The translations under genes were made by a program, and so were the position numbers. From Sedimenticola sp. (GTDB taxonomy: Bacteria; Pseudomonadota; Gammaproteobacteria; Chromatiales; Chromatiaceae), in the NCBI GenBank assembly GCA_002869585.1, contig PKUO01000003.1, forward strand, positions 83,476 to 147,475: a stretch of 64,000 nt of DNA. The letters are read 5' to 3'. The first letter of the stretch is position 1. Each line of letters starts with the position of its first letter. Shown one piece after another: positions 48,845-58,315 of the stretch. The notes beneath the pieces were generated by a model. It searched no databases. It saw nothing but the letters and a program-made list of their open reading frames with translations, and was not told where the DNA came from.

Positions 48845-49573
48845 TCAGCTTACATGATTGCTATTTGGCAGTGACTCAACGGTAGATTCAATCCAATCCT
48901 CGACCCGCTGATGGATCTCCTTCATGCTCAGTCCCTGAGTCTCCATGCGTGGCCCAATCACCACTTGGATGGTGCCCGGGTATTTCTTCAGTCCACGCCT
49001 GCGCCAGAAGACACCGGCATTGTGGGCAATAGGAATGATCGGATAACCGCTCTTCTCGGCGAGCATGGCACCGCCGATTCCGTATTTCTTGCGTTCGCCC
49101 GGGGCGACACGGGTTCCTTCCGGAAAGATGATCACATAGAGGCCCTGTTCCAAGCGCTGTGTACCCTGGGTGATCACCTGCCGCGCGGCCTCGCGACCGG
49201 CCTTGCGATTGATGGCGATGGGGTTGACCATGGCCAGGGCCCAGCCAAATATCGGCACCCACATCAGTTCGCGTTTCAATACCCAGGCCTGGTTGAAGGG
49301 AAGAATGCCACGCAGCGCGATGGTCTCCCAGGCTGACTGGTGTTTGGAGAGAATGATGGCGTTACCACCCTCGAGATGCTCCATGCCCGTTACGTTGTAT
49401 TTCAGATTGCAGAGCCAATCCAGCAACACCAGATTGATCCGTCCCCAGAGATTCGCTGCCTTGGAATTGACCGAGAAAGGCAGCAGCCAGCCGAAGATTG
49501 AAATCGCCAGGCCAATAGTAGCGGTGCTCACCACCAGGGTGATGAAGTAGACAATGGAGCGCAATAGAATCAT
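48845..49573 (-). CDS. plsC: 1-acyl-sn-glycerol-3-phosphate acyltransferase (PlsC-like)
   Basis: Makes phosphatidic acid from lysophosphatidic acid at the inner membrane. The 242 residues have two N-terminal hydrophobic segments and the acyltransferase motifs: HQSAWE at 78-83 in place of the usual HX4D (Glu instead of Asp, as in a subfamily of gammaproteobacterial PlsC-like proteins) and FPEGTRVAPG near 150. It is the last gene of a minus-strand group with a MazG-like gene, glyS and glyQ. Confidence 0.85.
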   Translation of the reverse strand: MILLRSIVYFITLVVSTATIGLAISIFGWLLPFSVNSKAANLWGRINLVLLDWLCNLKYNVTGMEHLEGGNAIILSKHQSAWETIALRGILPFNQAWVLKRELMWVPIFGWALAMVNPIAINRKAGREAARQVITQGTQRLEQGLYVIIFPEGTRVAPGERKKYGIGGAMLAEKSGYPIIPIAHNAGVFWRRRGLKKYPGTIQVVIGPRMETQGLSMKEIHQRVEDWIESTVESLPNSNHVS

Positions 49574-49590
49574 GGTTTAGCCCTGCGGTA

Positions 49591-49929
49591 TTAATCCATA
49601 TCCCGGAATTCGGAAACCCGGATACGCCCGTCGATCATGCGCGATTGACGTTGCATCAGTTTTTCCATCTTGTTCCAGAAAGCCTGATTCAGATCGAAAT
49701 CCTGGGCGATTGCGGTTCCCATCACCAGAATCAGCAGGTCGGCGACCTCCTCGGCCAGCGCCTCACGCCCCTTGCCTTTGCTGACGCAGGAGGAGATCTC
49801 GCCCAGCTCCTCCGCCATCAGGGCGACCCGGTAGAGCATCTCCTCACCGCCGGTCTCCCGGAACCGGTGCTTGTCGTGAAACGCCTGCACCGCGTTCATC
49901 ATCTCCTCCCATGAATCACTAGCCGCCAT
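49591..49929 (-). CDS. MazG-like nucleotide pyrophosphohydrolase
   Basis: A 112-residue all-alpha NTP pyrophosphatase-like protein. The metal-binding acidic motifs are visible: MAEELGEISS (about 33-42) and EEVADLLILV (about 59-68). Substrate unknown; family members hydrolyse dNTPs or related nucleotides. It lies between glyS and plsC, 17 bases from each. Confidence 0.82.
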   Translation of the reverse strand: MAASDSWEEMMNAVQAFHDKHRFRETGGEEMLYRVALMAEELGEISSCVSKGKGREALAEEVADLLILVMGTAIAQDFDLNQAFWNKMEKLMQRQSRMIDGRIRVSEFRDMD

Positions 49930-49946
49930 GGTGGGTTTCCGCTCCT

Positions 49947-52022
49947 TCAGGATTGCAGCCGTGAGATATCGGCAACACCGATAAACAGGTTGTAGAGCTG
50001 GTTGAGCAGGGCCAGGCGGTTGTTGCGGATCGCCTCGTCATCGGCCATCACCATCACCTTGTCGAAGAAGTGATCCACGGCCTCGCGCAGATCGGCAAGG
50101 GCCACCAGGCTCTCTGCATAATCGAAAGCCTGCATCAGGGGTTCGATCTGCTGGGACTTGGCGGTAATTTTCTGGAACAGCGCCGCTTCCTCGCTGCCCT
50201 CGAACAGGTCGGGTTTGACCTGCGCGGCGATCGGTTGATCCACCTTTTTCAGGATATTGTGAATGCGTTTGTTGGCGGCGGCCAAGGCCTCCGCCTCGTG
50301 CAGCTTCTCGAACGAAATCACCGCATTGATGCGCCGATCGAAATCGGCAATGCTGTCTGGTTTCAGGCTGGCGACCGCCTCGAAGACGTTTACGCTGATG
50401 CCCTTGTCAAGGTAGATCCCCTTCAGGCGCTCCAGCATGAAGTCATACACCTCATCCACCACGGTCTGGGACTCTATCCGGTCACCCAAGCCCTCGTCGG
50501 CACTGCTCAGCAGGGCGCGAAAGCCGATGGTCAGATTGTGCTGCTGCATGATGCGCAGCGCTCCCAGCGCGGCGCGGCGCAGGGCGAAGGGATCCTTATC
50601 CCCGGTGGGCTTCTGACCAATGCCGAAAATACCGATCAAGGTGTCGATCTTCTCCGCCAGGGAGATGGCAATGCCAGTCCGGCTCCGGGGCAGCTGATCG
50701 CCGGAGAAGCGAGGCAGGTAAAACTCCTCCATGGCCGTTGCCAGTTCCGCTGGTTCGTCATCACGGCCTGCCTGGTAGCGTCCCATCACACCCTGCATCT
50801 CCGGGAACTCGTAGACCATTTCTGTCATCAGATCGCAACGGCTCAGCATACCGGCCCGGTACGCCAGCTCAGGATCTCCACCGGTCTTTTCAGCGATGTA
50901 GCGGGACAGGGCGGCTACCCGGTGGGACTTATCGTACATGCTGCCGAGTTTCTGCTGGAAGACCACCGAGTTGAGCGACTCAATGCGCTCTTCCAGGCGT
51001 TTCTTGCCGTCCTGTTGCCAGAAAAACATGGCGTCGGCGAGGCGCGGGCGCACCACGCGCTCATTGCCTTCCTTGATCACCTCCGGTTTCGGACTGTCGA
51101 TGTTGGCAATGGTGATGAAATGGTTCATCAGCTTGCCGTCACCATCCACCAGGTGAAAATATTTCTGGTTTTTCTTCATGGTGAGGATCAGCGCCTCATG
51201 GGGTACCTCGAGGTATTTTTCCTCAAAGCTGGCGGCGATCGGGATCGGCCATTCCACCAGTGCGGCGACCTCGTCGAGCAGCGCCTCGTCGATCTCCGCC
51301 TGGGCGCCGAGGGCCTCGGCAGTGGTGTTCACCTGCTGGCGGATCTTCTCCCGGCGGCTGGCGAAATCCGCAATCACATAACCCTGGCTCTCGAGAATCC
51401 CGGCGTAGCTCTGCCCGTCGCTGATCTCGATCTTTTCCGGATGGTGGAAACGGTGGCCGCGGGTGAAACGGTCGGCCTGTGCCTCGAGAATGGTGCAGTC
51501 GACCACCGCGTTGCCATGCAGGAACAGCAGCCAGTGCACCGGCCGGACGAACTGGGCATCGGAATCACCCCAGCGCATGCGCTTGGGAATCGGCAGTTTG
51601 TTGAGGGCGGTCTCGGCGATTTCGGGTAACAACTCGGCAGCCGTCCTGCCGGTTTCGTTGATGCGATACATCAGCCACTCACCCTTGTCGGTCGCGACCC
51701 GCTCGAGCTGATCGAAACTGACACCACAGGAGCGGGCGAAACCCTCGGCCGCCTTGCTCGGGTTTCCGTCTTTATCGTAAGCCGCCTGAACGGCAGGGCC
51801 GCGGCGTTCCAGTTCCCGGTCAGGTTGACGAAGTAAGCAATCACTTACAAGAATGGCCAGGCGTCTTGGGGCTGCATAGGATTTGACCTCGGAGTAGCTG
51901 AGGTTTGCACGCTCCAGACCGGCGACAAATTCTCGGGTGAAGGCATCCGAGAGCTTTTTCAGCGCAACCGGGGGCAGCTCTTCGGTGCCAAGCTCAAACA
52001 GCAGATCGGCTGACTCAGCCAT
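49947..52022 (-). CDS. glyS: Glycyl-tRNA synthetase beta subunit
   Basis: Beta chain of the alpha2beta2 bacterial glycyl-tRNA synthetase. The 691-residue product starts [18 protein letters not shown], the universal GlyS opening, and ends with an anticodon-binding-like helical domain. The ATG at 52022 overlaps the glyQ stop by 8 bases; a longer frame upstream is shadow coding inside glyQ. Confidence 0.96.
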   Translation of the reverse strand: MAESADLLFELGTEELPPVALKKLSDAFTREFVAGLERANLSYSEVKSYAAPRRLAILVSDCLLRQPDRELERRGPAVQAAYDKDGNPSKAAEGFARSCGVSFDQLERVATDKGEWLMYRINETGRTAAELLPEIAETALNKLPIPKRMRWGDSDAQFVRPVHWLLFLHGNAVVDCTILEAQADRFTRGHRFHHPEKIEISDGQSYAGILESQGYVIADFASRREKIRQQVNTTAEALGAQAEIDEALLDEVAALVEWPIPIAASFEEKYLEVPHEALILTMKKNQKYFHLVDGDGKLMNHFITIANIDSPKPEVIKEGNERVVRPRLADAMFFWQQDGKKRLEERIESLNSVVFQQKLGSMYDKSHRVAALSRYIAEKTGGDPELAYRAGMLSRCDLMTEMVYEFPEMQGVMGRYQAGRDDEPAELATAMEEFYLPRFSGDQLPRSRTGIAISLAEKIDTLIGIFGIGQKPTGDKDPFALRRAALGALRIMQQHNLTIGFRALLSSADEGLGDRIESQTVVDEVYDFMLERLKGIYLDKGISVNVFEAVASLKPDSIADFDRRINAVISFEKLHEAEALAAANKRIHNILKKVDQPIAAQVKPDLFEGSEEAALFQKITAKSQQIEPLMQAFDYAESLVALADLREAVDHFFDKVMVMADDEAIRNNRLALLNQLYNLFIGVADISRLQS
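51833..51848. repeat. GTAAGT-type palindrome inside glyS
   Basis: GTAAGCAATCACTTAC, arms GTAAG/CTTAC with 6 bases between, in coding DNA of glyS. Fourth member of the motif set in this window. Confidence 0.3.
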
Positions 52023-52947
52023 TGGCGGCCTCCTTCGGGGTGTGCAGCATCGGGAAGCCCAGTTTTTCACGGGCATCGTAATAGGCCTGGGCCACGGCAC
52101 GGGCCAGGGCGCGCACCCGCAGGATGTATCGCTGGCGTTCGGTGACCGAAATGGCGTGGCGGGCATCCAGCAGATTGAAGGCGTGGGACGCCTTGAGCAC
52201 CTGCTCATAGGCAGGCAGGGGCAGGCCTTGTTCGATCAACTGGTTGCTCATCTTTTCGCACTGGTCAAAATAGCTGAACATGAAATCGACATCGGCATGC
52301 TCGAAATTGTAGGCGGACTGTTCGACTTCATTCTGGTGGAAGACATCGCCATAGGTGACCGGGCCATGGGGGCCTTGGGTCCAGACCAGATCGAACACGC
52401 TTTTCACCCCCTGCAGGTACATGGCGATGCGCTCCAGGCCGTAGGTGATCTCTCCGGTGACCGGGCGGCAGTCGATACCGCCAACCTGCTGGAAGTAGGT
52501 GAACTGGGTCACTTCCATGCCGTTCAGCCAGACCTCCCAACCGAGACCCCAGGCACCCAGGGTCGGTGATTCCCAGTTATCCTCCACGAAACGGATATCG
52601 TGCACCATCGGATCGATGCCGAGCATCTTCAATGAGCCGAGGTAGAGCTCCTGAATATTCAGCGGCGAGGGCTTCATCACCACCTGATACTGGTAGTAGT
52701 GCTGCAGACGATTGGGATTTTCGCCATAGCGGCCGTCGGTGGGGCGGCGCGAGGGCTGCACATAGGCGGCGTTCCACGGCTCAGGGCCGATCGAGCGCAA
52801 AAAGGTCGCCGTATGGAAGGTGCCTGCGCCCATCTCCATGTCGAAGGGCTGGATGATGACGCATCCCTGATCTGCCCAATACTGTTCGAGAGCGAAAATC
52901 AGCCCCTGAAATGTGGAGACGTCCTGGCTATTGCTGCTGTTCGTCAT
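52015..52947 (-). CDS. glyQ: Glycyl-tRNA synthetase alpha subunit
   Basis: Catalytic chain of glycyl-tRNA synthetase. The 310 residues contain the family signatures [17 protein letters not shown] and [22 protein letters not shown] chose ATG at 52947 ([15 protein letters not shown]), giving the usual length of about 300; an upstream start at 52992 is possible. Confidence 0.96.
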   Translation of the reverse strand: MTNSSNSQDVSTFQGLIFALEQYWADQGCVIIQPFDMEMGAGTFHTATFLRSIGPEPWNAAYVQPSRRPTDGRYGENPNRLQHYYQYQVVMKPSPLNIQELYLGSLKMLGIDPMVHDIRFVEDNWESPTLGAWGLGWEVWLNGMEVTQFTYFQQVGGIDCRPVTGEITYGLERIAMYLQGVKSVFDLVWTQGPHGPVTYGDVFHQNEVEQSAYNFEHADVDFMFSYFDQCEKMSNQLIEQGLPLPAYEQVLKASHAFNLLDARHAISVTERQRYILRVRALARAVAQAYYDAREKLGFPMLHTPKEAANG

Positions 52948-53117
52948 GCTCAAGGTTAAGGTCCTAGTCCTAAAGGGAAAGTTAATCGGCAATTATATCG
53001 TCTTGCGGCGGCGAAAGGCCAACCTTTCAATAATCGGCGGCCTTGGCGTTGTTGCCGGATCACGGGACGGGTAACCAACCTTTGAAGTTGCGCCTTTTTA
53101 CTGCATTTGGTCTGACG

Positions 53118-53123
53118 TATAAT
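53118..53123 (+). promoter_or_regulatory. Possible -10 element for the PP-loop/tusA/CDF genes
   Basis: A perfect TATAAT lies 45 bases before the ATG of the PP-loop gene; no good -35 is visible. The divergent 220-base gap to glyQ otherwise shows no gene. Confidence 0.35.
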
Positions 53124-53167
53124 CGCGTCAATCAATTTTTCCCGCCAATGTCTAAATCAAATTCGTA

Positions 53168-54211
53168 ATGACTGAAAAACGCAAGGCCATAGCCCTGATC
53201 TCCGGTGGTCTCGATTCACTATTGGCCGCCAAGGTGATTCAGGAGCAGGGTGTGCATGTCGAGGGTATCAATTTTTTCACCGGCTTTTGCGTGGAGGGGC
53301 ATACCCACGCCATCCGCAAAAAAGACCGTGCCAGGCCGAAACGCAACAATGCGCTCTGGGTTGCCGAGCAATTGGGTATCAAGCTGCATCTCGTCGATAT
53401 CGTCGAGGAGTACAAGGAGGTCGTGTTCAATCCCAAGCATGGCTACGGGGCGAATCTGAATCACTGCCTGGACTGCAAGATTTTCATGGTGAAAAAGGCC
53501 CATGAATGGATTCGCGCGAACGGCTTCGATTTCATCATCACCGGAGAGGTGCTGGGCCAGAGGCCGATGTCCCAGCGTAAGGACACCATGCCGGTGGTAT
53601 CGCGGGATTCCGGCGCCAATGACCTGCTGCTGCGCCCGTTGTGCGCCAAATACCAGCCAATCACCAAGCCGGAGCTGGAGGGCTGGGTCGATCGGGAGAA
53701 GCTCTACAACTTCAATGGCCGCTCACGCAAACCGCAGATGGCGTTGGCTAGGGAGTTCGGTCTGACCGACTATGCCCAACCCGCTGGTGGCTGCTGTTTT
53801 CTCACCGATGTGCAGTACTCCTCCAAGCTCGCCGACCTGTGGCAGGCGCGTGGTGAAAAGCAGTACGAGATGGATGACATCATGCTGCTCAAGGTCGGTC
53901 GGCACCTGCGGCCGCGACCGAATTTCAAGCTGATCATCTCGCGCGAGGAGGGGGAGGGTAATTTCCTGCAGGGCTACCGCAAGCAGTTCATCAATCTCAA
54001 GACCACCAGCCACGCCGGCCCCATGGCGCTGCTGGACGGCCAGGTTGATGAGGCAGACATCCAGCTGGCAGCGCGTATTGTGGCGCGTTACAGCCAGGGT
54101 AAGCAGGAACAGCAGGTTGTCGTGGAAGTGGCCGATCTTGCAGGCAACATCCGTGAACTGACGGTAGCACCCCTGCCATCTGAAGATGTGCTTGAAGAGT
54201 GGCACTTGTGA
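53168..54211 (+). CDS. PP-loop ATPase of the ThiI/MnmA-like tRNA thiolation type
   Basis: A 347-residue protein with the PP-loop SGGLDS at residues 12-17, the ATP-pyrophosphatase signature of enzymes that thiolate tRNA or other acceptors. A CxxC pair (NHCLDCK, Cys 100 and 103) and further Cys at 41, 159, 209 and 210 could hold an iron-sulfur cluster or carry persulfide, as in Fe-S-dependent thiouridine synthetases. The C-terminal ~80 residues resemble an NFACT-R/DUF814-like RNA-binding domain. It overlaps a TusA-like gene, suggesting that TusA supplies sulfur. It is clearly not the housekeeping MnmA. Confidence 0.8.
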   Translation: MTEKRKAIALISGGLDSLLAAKVIQEQGVHVEGINFFTGFCVEGHTHAIRKKDRARPKRNNALWVAEQLGIKLHLVDIVEEYKEVVFNPKHGYGANLNHCLDCKIFMVKKAHEWIRANGFDFIITGEVLGQRPMSQRKDTMPVVSRDSGANDLLLRPLCAKYQPITKPELEGWVDREKLYNFNGRSRKPQMALAREFGLTDYAQPAGGCCFLTDVQYSSKLADLWQARGEKQYEMDDIMLLKVGRHLRPRPNFKLIISREEGEGNFLQGYRKQFINLKTTSHAGPMALLDGQVDEADIQLAARIVARYSQGKQEQQVVVEVADLAGNIRELTVAPLPSEDVLEEWHL

Positions 54212-54438
54212 GCAGGGTGATTGTGGATGCCCGCCGCCTGCTCTGTCCTATGCCGGTCATTCGGGTGCAGGATCGGGCCAAGGGGCTTGCGCCGGGTGCG
54301 GTGATTGAAGCGGTCTGCACGGACCCCGGGGTCTTGAACGATATTCCCGCCTGGTGCAGGATCAATGGTCACAAGGTACTGGAGACACGCAACGAGAATG
54401 ATGAGTATATCGTTGTGTTGGAAATCGGCGAGGAGTGA
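54199..54438 (+). CDS. TusA-family sulfur carrier protein
   Basis: A 79-residue TusA/SirA-like protein with the conserved CPMPVI motif (Cys 16), the persulfide carrier site. The start is a GTG: either 54199, or 54208 which overlaps the upstream stop as GTGA. In E. coli TusA hands sulfur to TusBCD and MnmA; in sulfur oxidisers it also serves Dsr/sHdr pathways. Coupling to the PP-loop gene suggests it feeds that enzyme. Confidence 0.87.
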   Translation: MALVSRVIVDARRLLCPMPVIRVQDRAKGLAPGAVIEAVCTDPGVLNDIPAWCRINGHKVLETRNENDEYIVVLEIGEE

Positions 54439-54443
54439 TATCC

Positions 54444-55598
54444 ATGGCCATGGACGAAAATAAAAACAGTAAGCGCCTGCAGGTCACCCAACGGGTGACT
54501 GTGCTGGGCGCCGTCATCAATATTATTCTGGCGCTCGCCAAGACCGTGTTCGGTTATATCGCCCAGTCCCAATCCCTGGTGGCAGACGGCATCCATTCAC
54601 TCTCCGATCTGCTCTCCGATGGACTGGTGCTGATGGCTGCGCGCCACTCCCATAATGGCCCGGATTCCGAACACCCATACGGCCACGGCCGGTTTGAGAC
54701 TGCGGCCACGCTCGGTCTGGGCATTTTGCTGGGTCTGGTGGCGCTGGGTATCTCCTGGGATGCGGCCAAGCGTCTGTTCTCCCCCGATGAGCTGATGCAG
54801 CCGAAAATGCTGGCTATCTACGTGGCGCTGTTTTCGGTACTGGCCAAGGAGTGGCTCTATCACTACACCATGAAGGCCTCGCGTCAGGTCAAGTCAGACA
54901 TGCTCAAGGCCAATGCCTGGCACCACCGTTCCGATGCGGTTTCCTCGATCGTGGTTCTGGTGGGTGTCGCCGGAACCCTGGCCGGACTGCCCTATCTGGA
55001 TGCCATAGCCGCCGTGGTTGTGGCGTTGATGATTGCCCATGTCGGCTGGGAGATCGGCTGGCCGGCGTTTCAGGAACTGGTCGATGCCGGCCTGGAAGAG
55101 GAGCAGTTGCAGAAGATCACCGACATCATCCTGTCGATCGGCGGGGTCGAGGCGGTGCACATGCTGCGCACCCGTAAAATTGGTGGCGAGGCGGCGGTGG
55201 ATGTCCATGTGTTGTTATCAAAGCCCTGGTTAAGCGTCTCCGAAGGGCATCTGATCGGGCAGACGGTGATCGATCGGTTGCGCGATGAGATGGATGAGGT
55301 GACCGATGTCACGGTGCATATCGACCCCGAGGATGATGACATTGCACCACCGACCAAGGGGTTGCCACTCAGGGTCCAGGCCGAGCAGATGCTTGACCAG
55401 CTCTGGCAGCATGTGCCCGAGGCAGGCAGCCGAACCCGGGTGCTGTTTCACTATCTGGATGGCAAGATTGACGTAGATGTCTATTTCCCCCTGGAGACCT
55501 GCAGCGGGGTGGAGCAGGCCAAGGCGCTGAGACAGACCTTACAGGCCGCATTGGATCCAGTCGTTGAATTTGGCGCCCTGGAAATCTATTTCGGCTAA
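54444..55598 (+). CDS. Cation diffusion facilitator (FieF/MMT1-like)
   Basis: A 384-residue divalent metal exporter with N-terminal helices carrying the paired metal-site motifs SLVADGIHSLSDLLSD (about 40-55) and HHRSDAVSSIVVL (about 155-167), followed by a cytoplasmic dimerisation domain and an extra C-terminal ~80-residue domain, which makes it longer than FieF (300). I chose ATG at 54444 with AGGAG upstream. It follows the tusA stop by only 5 bases. Confidence 0.87.
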   Translation: MAMDENKNSKRLQVTQRVTVLGAVINIILALAKTVFGYIAQSQSLVADGIHSLSDLLSDGLVLMAARHSHNGPDSEHPYGHGRFETAATLGLGILLGLVALGISWDAAKRLFSPDELMQPKMLAIYVALFSVLAKEWLYHYTMKASRQVKSDMLKANAWHHRSDAVSSIVVLVGVAGTLAGLPYLDAIAAVVVALMIAHVGWEIGWPAFQELVDAGLEEEQLQKITDIILSIGGVEAVHMLRTRKIGGEAAVDVHVLLSKPWLSVSEGHLIGQTVIDRLRDEMDEVTDVTVHIDPEDDDIAPPTKGLPLRVQAEQMLDQLWQHVPEAGSRTRVLFHYLDGKIDVDVYFPLETCSGVEQAKALRQTLQAALDPVVEFGALEIYFG

Positions 55599-55631
55599 AA
55601 TGCACCATTTTAGTCCATTGCGATTATTGTG

Positions 55632-55648
55632 TGCACTATATCGGTGCA
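55632..55648. promoter_or_regulatory. NtrC-binding site upstream of glnA
   Basis: TGCACTATATCGGTGCA (17 bp) matches the NtrC consensus TGCACC-N5-GGTGCA with conserved outer arms. A neighbouring TGCACCA half-site starts at 55601. Confidence 0.7.
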
Positions 55649-55840
55649 ATATTGCTTTGGATAAAGGTTTTGGTCTCAGAGACTAGGGAGGTGAAACGCC
55701 TTTTCCTTGTCCGATTTCTGCTCTCTCAGGTCGTGAGGCAGAGACATGCCGTTGAAATAGGGCAAATTTTTTACAGTCTCTCGCTAATTGCTATAAAAAG
55801 TAGGAGAATGCGCTGCACGATAGGATGGGGTCCGAACCTG

Positions 55841-55857
55841 TGGCACGCTTTCTGCTT
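55841..55857 (+). promoter_or_regulatory. Sigma-54 promoter of glnA
   Basis: TGGCACGCTTTCTGCTT has the GG and GC elements exactly 10 bases apart and one mismatch to TGGCACG-N4-TTGCW. It lies 114 bases before the glnA ATG, leaving a leader of about 100 bases. Confidence 0.85.
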
Positions 55858-55970
55858 ATAGCCAGTGAACTCATCTGCTCCTGGAAACAGGGCTGATATC
55901 AATAATCCCCGAAATGTAGGAATACTGTTTCGGCAGTAACAACCCAACGAAAAAATGCTGGAGAACATCT

Positions 55971-57377
55971 ATGGCCTCTAAAGTCTTGAAAATGATGAAA
56001 GACAACGATGTGAAGTTTGTAGACCTTCGCTTCACCGATACCCGCGGCAAAGAGCAACACGTGACACTCCCCACCCATGAAGTGGGCGAGAACATGTTCG
56101 CTGATGGCAAGATGTTCGACGGCTCCTCGATTGCCGGCTGGAAAGGCATCAACGAATCCGACATGGTCCTGATGCCCGATCCGAGCAGCGCGGTCCTGGA
56201 TCCGTTCACCGATGAAGTGACCCTGAATCTGCGTTGCGACATCCTCGAACCTTCCACCATGGAAGGCTACGAGCGCGACCCCCGTTCCGTTGCCAAGCGT
56301 GCCGAGGCCTACCTGCAGTCTACCGGCATAGCCGATACAGCCTACTTTGGTCCAGAGCCTGAGTTCTTCGTGCTGGATGACGTTCGCTGGAATGCCGACA
56401 TGAGCGGCTGTATGGTGAAAATCGACTCCGAAGAGGCCGACTGGAACTCCGAACGCGTTTATGAAGACGGTAACATCGGTCACAGTCCTACAGTAAAAGG
56501 CGGCTACTTTCCCGTGCCTCCGGTTGACTCCCTGCATGATCTGCGTGGCGCCATGTGTCTGGCAATGGAAGAGATGGGCGTGCCGGTTGAGGTTCACCAT
56601 CACGAAGTGGCAACCGCCGGTAAGTGCGAAATCGGAACCCGCTACAGCACCCTGGTAGAGCGCGCCGACTGGGTTCAGATCCAGAAATATGTAACCTGGA
56701 ATGTTGCCCACGCCTATGGCAAAACCGCCACCTTCATGCCCAAACCGATGGTGGGTGACAACGGTTCCGGCATGCATGTGCATCAGTCTCTGGCGAAGAA
56801 CGGCGAGAACCTGTTCGCCGGTGATCAATATGGCGGCCTGTCTGAGATCGCACTCTACTACATCGGCGGTATCATCAAGCATGCCCGTGCGCTGAATGCC
56901 TTCACCAACTCATCCACCAACTCATACAAGCGCCTGGTGCCTGGGTTTGAAGCACCGGTTATGCTGGCCTACTCTGCCCGCAACCGTTCAGCCTCTATCC
57001 GCATCCCCTTCGATCCAAATCCGAAAGGACGTCGTATCGAGGTGCGCTTTCCTGACCCCACAGCCAATCCATACTTGGCCTTCGCCGCGATGATGATGGC
57101 TGGTCTGGACGGCATCCAGAACAAGATCCATCCTGGTGAGGCGATGGACAAAGATCTGTATGATCTGCCGGCTGAAGAAGCGGCCAACATCCCGACAGTC
57201 TGCCACAGCCTGGATCAAGCTCTGGATGCTCTGGACGCGGACCGTGAATTCCTGACGGCCGGCGGTGTGTTCAGTGATGACCTGATTGATGGTTTCATCA
57301 GACTGAAAATGGAAGAGGTCACGCGCCTGCGCATGACCACTCATCCCATCGAGTTCGACATGTACTACAGCCTGTAA
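55971..57377 (+). CDS. glnA: Glutamine synthetase type I (GlnA)
   Basis: Central ammonium-assimilating enzyme, a dodecamer in the cytoplasm. The 468 residues contain the Mg/ATP motifs ([10 protein letters not shown] near 52, [20 protein letters not shown] near 258-277) and the adenylylation Tyr in [10 protein letters not shown] near 397, so GlnE control is expected. Sigma-54/NtrC sites upstream and ntrB-ntrC downstream make this a classical nitrogen-regulated cluster. Confidence 0.97.
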   Translation: MASKVLKMMKDNDVKFVDLRFTDTRGKEQHVTLPTHEVGENMFADGKMFDGSSIAGWKGINESDMVLMPDPSSAVLDPFTDEVTLNLRCDILEPSTMEGYERDPRSVAKRAEAYLQSTGIADTAYFGPEPEFFVLDDVRWNADMSGCMVKIDSEEADWNSERVYEDGNIGHSPTVKGGYFPVPPVDSLHDLRGAMCLAMEEMGVPVEVHHHEVATAGKCEIGTRYSTLVERADWVQIQKYVTWNVAHAYGKTATFMPKPMVGDNGSGMHVHQSLAKNGENLFAGDQYGGLSEIALYYIGGIIKHARALNAFTNSSTNSYKRLVPGFEAPVMLAYSARNRSASIRIPFDPNPKGRRIEVRFPDPTANPYLAFAAMMMAGLDGIQNKIHPGEAMDKDLYDLPAEEAANIPTVCHSLDQALDALDADREFLTAGGVFSDDLIDGFIRLKMEEVTRLRMTTHPIEFDMYYSL

Positions 57378-57400
57378 TTCACCTGCCGGCTGATGAGTAA

Positions 57401-57429
57401 AAAACGCCCCCTTGCGGGGCGTTTTTTTT
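57401..57429 (+). terminator. Rho-independent terminator of glnA
   Basis: Stem AACGCCCC/GGGGCGTT with a 5-nt loop followed by eight T, 24 bases after the glnA stop. Confidence 0.92.
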
Positions 57430-57536
57430 GCCAGCAGTTATGTAATCGTTGGGACTACTATAGAACCAAACATGTCGGTTACGTTCGTCGGCAGATCAGC
57501 GCTTCCGATCCACTGCCAGTTGTTGTTGACACCGAG

Positions 57537-58112
57537 TTGTTCTATTCTCGGTATATTAAAAATCTGTTGCCTATCATTCTGCTGTTGGTGTTCGTCACCG
57601 CCCATGCCAGTGTCTATAAATGGGTGGATGAAAAGGGCGAGGTTCACTTCTCCGATCAGCCCGAAGCAGGCGCCGAGCAGATCGAACTCTCCGAGCCGAC
57701 CATCTATACGCCCCCGGATGCCATCCGTTCCCAGCCCTATTTCGATCGGGATCAGGGGCGCCCCAGCATCTCCCAGCAACGGCCCTCTGGCTATCAGGAG
57801 TTGTTGATCACCAGTCCGGCGAATGAGGAGTCGATTCGTTCCAATGAAGGCAGCGTGTCGGTGACACTGCAACTTTCGCCGGCACTGCTACCGGGCAACA
57901 AGTTCCGGGTCTATATGGATGGCGAGGAGATCTCCAGCGGACTGACGACCACCAGCATTCAGTTGATGAATGTCGATCGGGGTACGCATCTACTCTACGC
58001 AATCGTGGTGGATGGCAGCGGCAAAGAGTTGATCCGGTCGAACGAAGTGACCTTTACCATTCACAAAATATCGGTGCTCACCAAACCGAAACCCAATAAC
58101 AGCTCAAACTAG
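57537..58112 (+). CDS. DUF4124-domain secreted protein
   Basis: A secreted protein between glnA and ntrB. A hydrophobic signal segment (NLLPIILLLVFVTAHA) is followed by the DUF4124 motif SVYKWVDEKGEVHFSDQP. The C-terminal half has beta-sandwich character (Ig-like). The start is uncertain: the open frame reaches back into the glnA terminator, so I place it at a TTG at 57537 that gives a normal signal peptide; no ATG or good ribosome-binding site is visible. Similar genes are often found between glnA and ntrB in Gammaproteobacteria. Confidence 0.72.
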   Translation: MFYSRYIKNLLPIILLLVFVTAHASVYKWVDEKGEVHFSDQPEAGAEQIELSEPTIYTPPDAIRSQPYFDRDQGRPSISQQRPSGYQELLITSPANEESIRSNEGSVSVTLQLSPALLPGNKFRVYMDGEEISSGLTTTSIQLMNVDRGTHLLYAIVVDGSGKELIRSNEVTFTIHKISVLTKPKPNNSSN

Positions 58113-58165
58113 CAGACGAGCTTTTCATAGCTGAAGAAACCACCCACTCTGGGTTGAATCATCCG

Positions 58166-58194
58166 CAGTCATGCACCATTATAGTGCATGACTG
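58166..58194. promoter_or_regulatory. Palindrome with NtrC-site core upstream of ntrB
   Basis: A perfect inverted repeat with 11-bp arms (CAGTCATGCAC/GTGCATGACTG) and a 7-nt centre contains TGCACCATTATAGTGCA (58172-58188), a good NtrC site. It lies about 130 bases before ntrB. It could repress the ntrBC promoter, or act as a hairpin terminator for the upstream gene; the T-stretch after it is poor. Confidence 0.65.
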
Positions 58195-58315
58195 TGCGTT
58201 TATTTTCCCGTTTGACCGTCTCACCAGACAATTCACAGATGCAATGCAGGCGGCGCCAAGCCGTTCCAGGGGCATTCAGTAGTTTGGTGCGGTTATTGCT
58301 ACCTACTATTTTAGA

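Larger units (their letters stand above)
55599..55970. other. glnA upstream regulatory region
   Basis: This 372-base stretch has no convincing gene. It carries NtrC-like sites (55601-55617 half-site, 55632-55648 full site) about 200 bases upstream of a sigma-54 promoter at 55841-55857, the arrangement expected for nitrogen-regulated glnA. Confidence 0.75.

Noticed and set aside
50070..51629. Plus-strand reading frame of 519 codons
   Set aside because: It is the antisense shadow of glyS, which has full family signatures; the translation is low in motif content and rich in His/Gln/Leu.
55631..55861. Reading frame of 76 codons upstream of glnA
   Set aside because: It overlaps the NtrC site and the sigma-54 promoter, has no ribosome-binding site and no family resemblance.
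56041..56070. CACGTG hexamer in glnA, possible third parS
   Set aside because: The flanks (AACACGTGACA) do not complete the 16-bp palindrome.
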